Assembly: GCF_001401755.1 (NCBI RefSeq)
Contig: NZ_AVQK01000018.1
Span: forward strand, 1-64,000
DNA from: Aquimarina longa SW024
Lineage (GTDB): Bacteria > Bacteroidota > Bacteroidia > Flavobacteriales > Flavobacteriaceae
Direction: 5' to 3'
Length of the DNA: 64,000 nt
Position numbers and translations under genes: made by a program
Shown: in pieces, positions 61,639 to 64,000 of the stretch
Layout: each line of letters begins with the position of its first letter
Numbering within the stretch: position 1 is the stretch's first letter
The notes under the pieces: model-generated
What the model was told of the DNA's origin: nothing
Seen by the model: the letters and a program-made list of their open reading frames with translations, nothing else
The model's database searches: none

Positions 61639-64000
61639 TTAAAATTTAAAGTTATAGGTTACTGAAGGAATAATGCCAAATATTGTAGTTCTCAAGGCTT
61701 CGTTTACTCCAGTGTTATAGTCTTGGTTAAATGATATGGAAGCTGCATTTTGCCTGTTATAAAGGTTATAAATACTAAATACCCACTCACCTTTCCATTG
61801 CTTATTGGGTTTACGGTTGGGCTTATAGGTCGCTGAAACATCTAACCTATGATAAGCAGGTAGCCTGTCGGCATTTCTTTCATTATAAATTACAACAGAG
61901 GATCCGTCATATTCAAATTGCCCGGTTGGATAGGTGACTGGACGACCGGTTTGGTAAATAGCATTTGCACTAAATTTCCATTTATCTGTTAATTTATAAA
62001 CTCCTGTAATAGAAATATCGTGTGTACGATCAAAAGGTGCATTGTACCAATTACCATTATTGATTCCAGGGCCTCCAGCATTTCCGCCAAAAGAACGTTG
62101 CTCAGATTTAGCCAATGTATATGATAGCCAGCCTGTAAAACGCCCTTTATTTTTTCTGAGCATTAATTCTAAACCATAGGCTCTGGCTTCGCCATTTAAA
62201 ATTTCGGTTTCGATTGTATTATTCCCAATTAAATCTGCTCCGTCAATGTAGTCAATACGATTATCTGTTGTTTTAAAATAAGCTTCGGCTTCAAATGAAT
62301 ATGCATTGCCATTGAATTTCTTATAATACCCTAAAGCATATTGGTTAGAAAGCTGAGGTTTAATATAGGTCCCACTAGGTGTCCAAACATCTAATGGGGT
62401 AACAGATACCGTATTAGACAGTAGATGTAAATATTGTGCTGTACGTGTGTAACTTCCTTTTATTGAAGAGTTGTCTGTTAGCAAGTAAGACAAGCCTAAA
62501 CGCGGTTCTAAATTTCCAAATTGTTTAATTGTTTGGCCTTTTGAATAAGCTGTTTCTCCTATGGCTTCGCCATTTTGGTAGATGCCTAATCCTTGGTTAT
62601 AAACTACTGGCTGATTATTTGCATAATTTGTGATGGCCTGCCCGCCCAATCGGTTGAATGTACTGTAGCGCAAACCATATCTTGCAGTAAACTTATCTGT
62701 AAGTTTATGTTCTACACTGGCATAAGCCCCTGCTTCAAAAGCTCTTTTTTGATCTAATGTCAATGGATTAATAGGAGAGGTTGGCGTTGAAGGCATAATT
62801 TCTCCTGGATTTAGATTATAAGAAATGCCACTTAGTCCAAAATCTATTTTTAGTTTATCACTTGCATAATATCCAAAATCGTATTTTAAGTTATAATTTG
62901 TGATGTCAGATATCCAATCCAGTTGTTCAAAGTCCAGTATTATCTGATAATCGTATTTACTATATATAAGCGATAGGTTAGAGAATAGCTTATAATTGAA
63001 AACATGATTCCACCTAAGATTTGCGGAGATGTTTCCGTAATTACTATCTATTAAACGTGAAATATTAAAAACATCCCGCCCAAAATAACTTGACAGATAT
63101 ATTTTATTGTTTTCATTAATTTCATAATTGGTTTTTAGGTTTACATCGTAAAAACTAATATTACTATTTGCCAAATCGTCCATCAAACCAGAAAAAAGCT
63201 GAGCATAAGTTGTTCTTCCTGCTAAAAGAAAAGAGCCTTTCTTTTTAAATAATGGTGCTTCTACTGCAAGCCTACTTGAAATTAATCCAATACCTCCATT
63301 GAGTTCAAGCCGCTTATTGTTACCGTCTTTTTGCCTTACATCTAAAACAGAAGCAGTTCTTCCGCCGAATTTAGCAGGAATATCACCTTTATAAAGTTTT
63401 ACATCTTTAATTGCATCGTTATTAAATACAGAAAATAATCCGAAAAAGTGAGACGTATTGTAAATGATGGCTTCATCTAAAAGCACCAAGTTTTGGTCTA
63501 CTGCTCCACCTCTTACATTAAAGCCTGCTGAACCTTCTCCATTATTTGAAACCCCTGGCAAAAGTTGTATGGTTTTAATAAGATCTACTTCGCCTAATAC
63601 AGCAGGCGCTAATTCAATTGTTTCTGCCTTTAAGGTAACAACTCCCATTTGTGGTTTTCTTACATTTAGATTTTTTACGCCTTCATCTGCTGTAATAATT
63701 ACCTCATCTAAAGTGGTTGAATCTTCTTCAACTTCAATATTTAACTTTATATCTTTAGTAAGCGTTATTTCTTTCTGTATCTCTTTGTAGCCTAAATACG
63801 AAACTATTAATATATACGTTCCCTTGGGTGCTGTAATAGAATAAAAGCCATACTCGTTTGTAGTTGTGCCCATTGTTGTACCTTTTAGGTAAACCGATGC
63901 TCCAAATACAGTTTCGCCATTTATTACATCACTAATGCTTCCTCTTATGGTGTATTCCTCTTGGGCAAATAACGCGGTGTTAATTAAAATAAAAAGAAAT
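61639..64000 (-). CDS. TonB-dependent outer-membrane receptor (5' end beyond window)
   Basis: At least 787 codons; the frame is still open at the window edge. At the edge it reads FLFILINTALFAQEEYTIRG, a signal peptide end, so few codons are missing. A carboxypeptidase-regulatory-like domain (GETVFGASVYLKGTTMGTTT) precedes the plug (LPGVSNNGEGSAGFNVRGGA, DEAIIYNTSHFFGLFSVFNN) and a 22-strand barrel ending PSVTYNFKF. It imports an unknown ligand with the DUF4249 partner. The M at 63873 is not the real start. Confidence 0.9.
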   Translation of the reverse strand, partial: FLFILINTALFAQEEYTIRGSISDVINGETVFGASVYLKGTTMGTTTNEYGFYSITAPKGTYILIVSYLGYKEIQKEITLTKDIKLNIEVEEDSTTLDEVIITADEGVKNLNVRKPQMGVVTLKAETIELAPAVLGEVDLIKTIQLLPGVSNNGEGSAGFNVRGGAVDQNLVLLDEAIIYNTSHFFGLFSVFNNDAIKDVKLYKGDIPAKFGGRTASVLDVRQKDGNNKRLELNGGIGLISSRLAVEAPLFKKKGSFLLAGRTTYAQLFSGLMDDLANSNISFYDVNLKTNYEINENNKIYLSSYFGRDVFNISRLIDSNYGNISANLRWNHVFNYKLFSNLSLIYSKYDYQIILDFEQLDWISDITNYNLKYDFGYYASDKLKIDFGLSGISYNLNPGEIMPSTPTSPINPLTLDQKRAFEAGAYASVEHKLTDKFTARYGLRYSTFNRLGGQAITNYANNQPVVYNQGLGIYQNGEAIGETAYSKGQTIKQFGNLEPRLGLSYLLTDNSSIKGSYTRTAQYLHLLSNTVSVTPLDVWTPSGTYIKPQLSNQYALGYYKKFNGNAYSFEAEAYFKTTDNRIDYIDGADLIGNNTIETEILNGEARAYGLELMLRKNKGRFTGWLSYTLAKSEQRSFGGNAGGPGINNGNWYNAPFDRTHDISITGVYKLTDKWKFSANAIYQTGRPVTYPTGQFEYDGSSVVIYNERNADRLPAYHRLDVSATYKPNRKPNKQWKGEWVFSIYNLYNRQNAASISFNQDYNTGVNEALRTTIFGIIPSVTYNFKF

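Noticed and set aside
1..64000. CRISPR array or rRNA genes
   Set aside because: No regularly spaced short repeats with unique spacers and no rRNA-like sequence were seen. The repeats found are long fibre repeats or hairpin boundaries.

Overview
The window is low-GC DNA from a member of the Bacteroidota, most likely a marine flavobacterium. The evidence is a TAnnTTTG/TTTG promoter, IS and integrase types typical of the phylum, a TonB-dependent receptor paired with a DUF4249 lipoprotein, and RND pumps fused to their outer-membrane partner. Almost everything is accessory DNA, and most of the long genes are transcribed leftwards (minus strand).

Layout. (1) 1-5.2 kb is a recombination scrap zone. 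It holds hairpin-flanked small cassettes, one with an EF-Tu-barrel-like gene carrying an in-frame stop, a CDF metal exporter, a tyrosine recombinase, a zinc-ribbon protein, an IS66 transposase with an internal deletion, and an IS5-type transposase scar. (2) 5.3-34.3 kb is a complete extracellular contractile injection system (eCIS, Afp/PVC/MAC type) in one minus-strand cluster. In transcription order it encodes the DUF4255 cap protein, two sheaths, tube, second tube-like protein, a 57-aa DUF5908 protein, LysM-less Afp7-like protein, VgrG-like spike, PAAR tip, gp25 wedge, Afp11-like baseplate, three paralogous tail fibres separated by two copies of a 59-aa gene, Afp12-like baseplate, tape-measure protein, two candidate cargo proteins sharing an N-terminal motif (one a probable polymorphic toxin type 23), the AAA+ ATPase, and finally two LuxR-type regulators. 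(3) 34.5-45.3 kb is a small defence island between two tRNA 3'-end scars. It carries a Hachiman pair (HamA nuclease, HamB helicase) and, downstream, a 1587-aa protein with HSP90-like ATPase, AlbA_2-like and caspase-like domains. An IS3 element with a 4-bp target duplication has replaced the last codons of that gene. (4) 45.5-60.5 kb starts with a tyrosine integrase next to a tRNA-fMet fragment and carries a metal-resistance block: MtfA-like peptidase, CopZ, CopA, methyltransferase, a Zn/Cd-type P-ATPase, a Fur-family regulator, CzcB, a CzcA-TolC fusion, a Cys-rich protein, a GDCC zinc protein, MerTP and an ArsR-type regulator with a visible promoter and operator. An AraC fragment marks its right edge. 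(5) 60.7-64 kb holds a DUF4249 lipoprotein and a TonB-dependent receptor that runs off the window.

How it works together. The eCIS would assemble in the cytoplasm as a syringe, be loaded with the two cargo proteins, and bind targets through alternative fibres. The LuxR pair is the obvious local candidate for its control. HamA/HamB and the caspase protein look like anti-phage functions that arrived by integration at a tRNA gene. The metal block combines cytoplasmic export (CopA, ZntA-like, CDF) with trans-envelope export (CzcBA-C).

All functional names are from reading motifs by eye; no database search was run.
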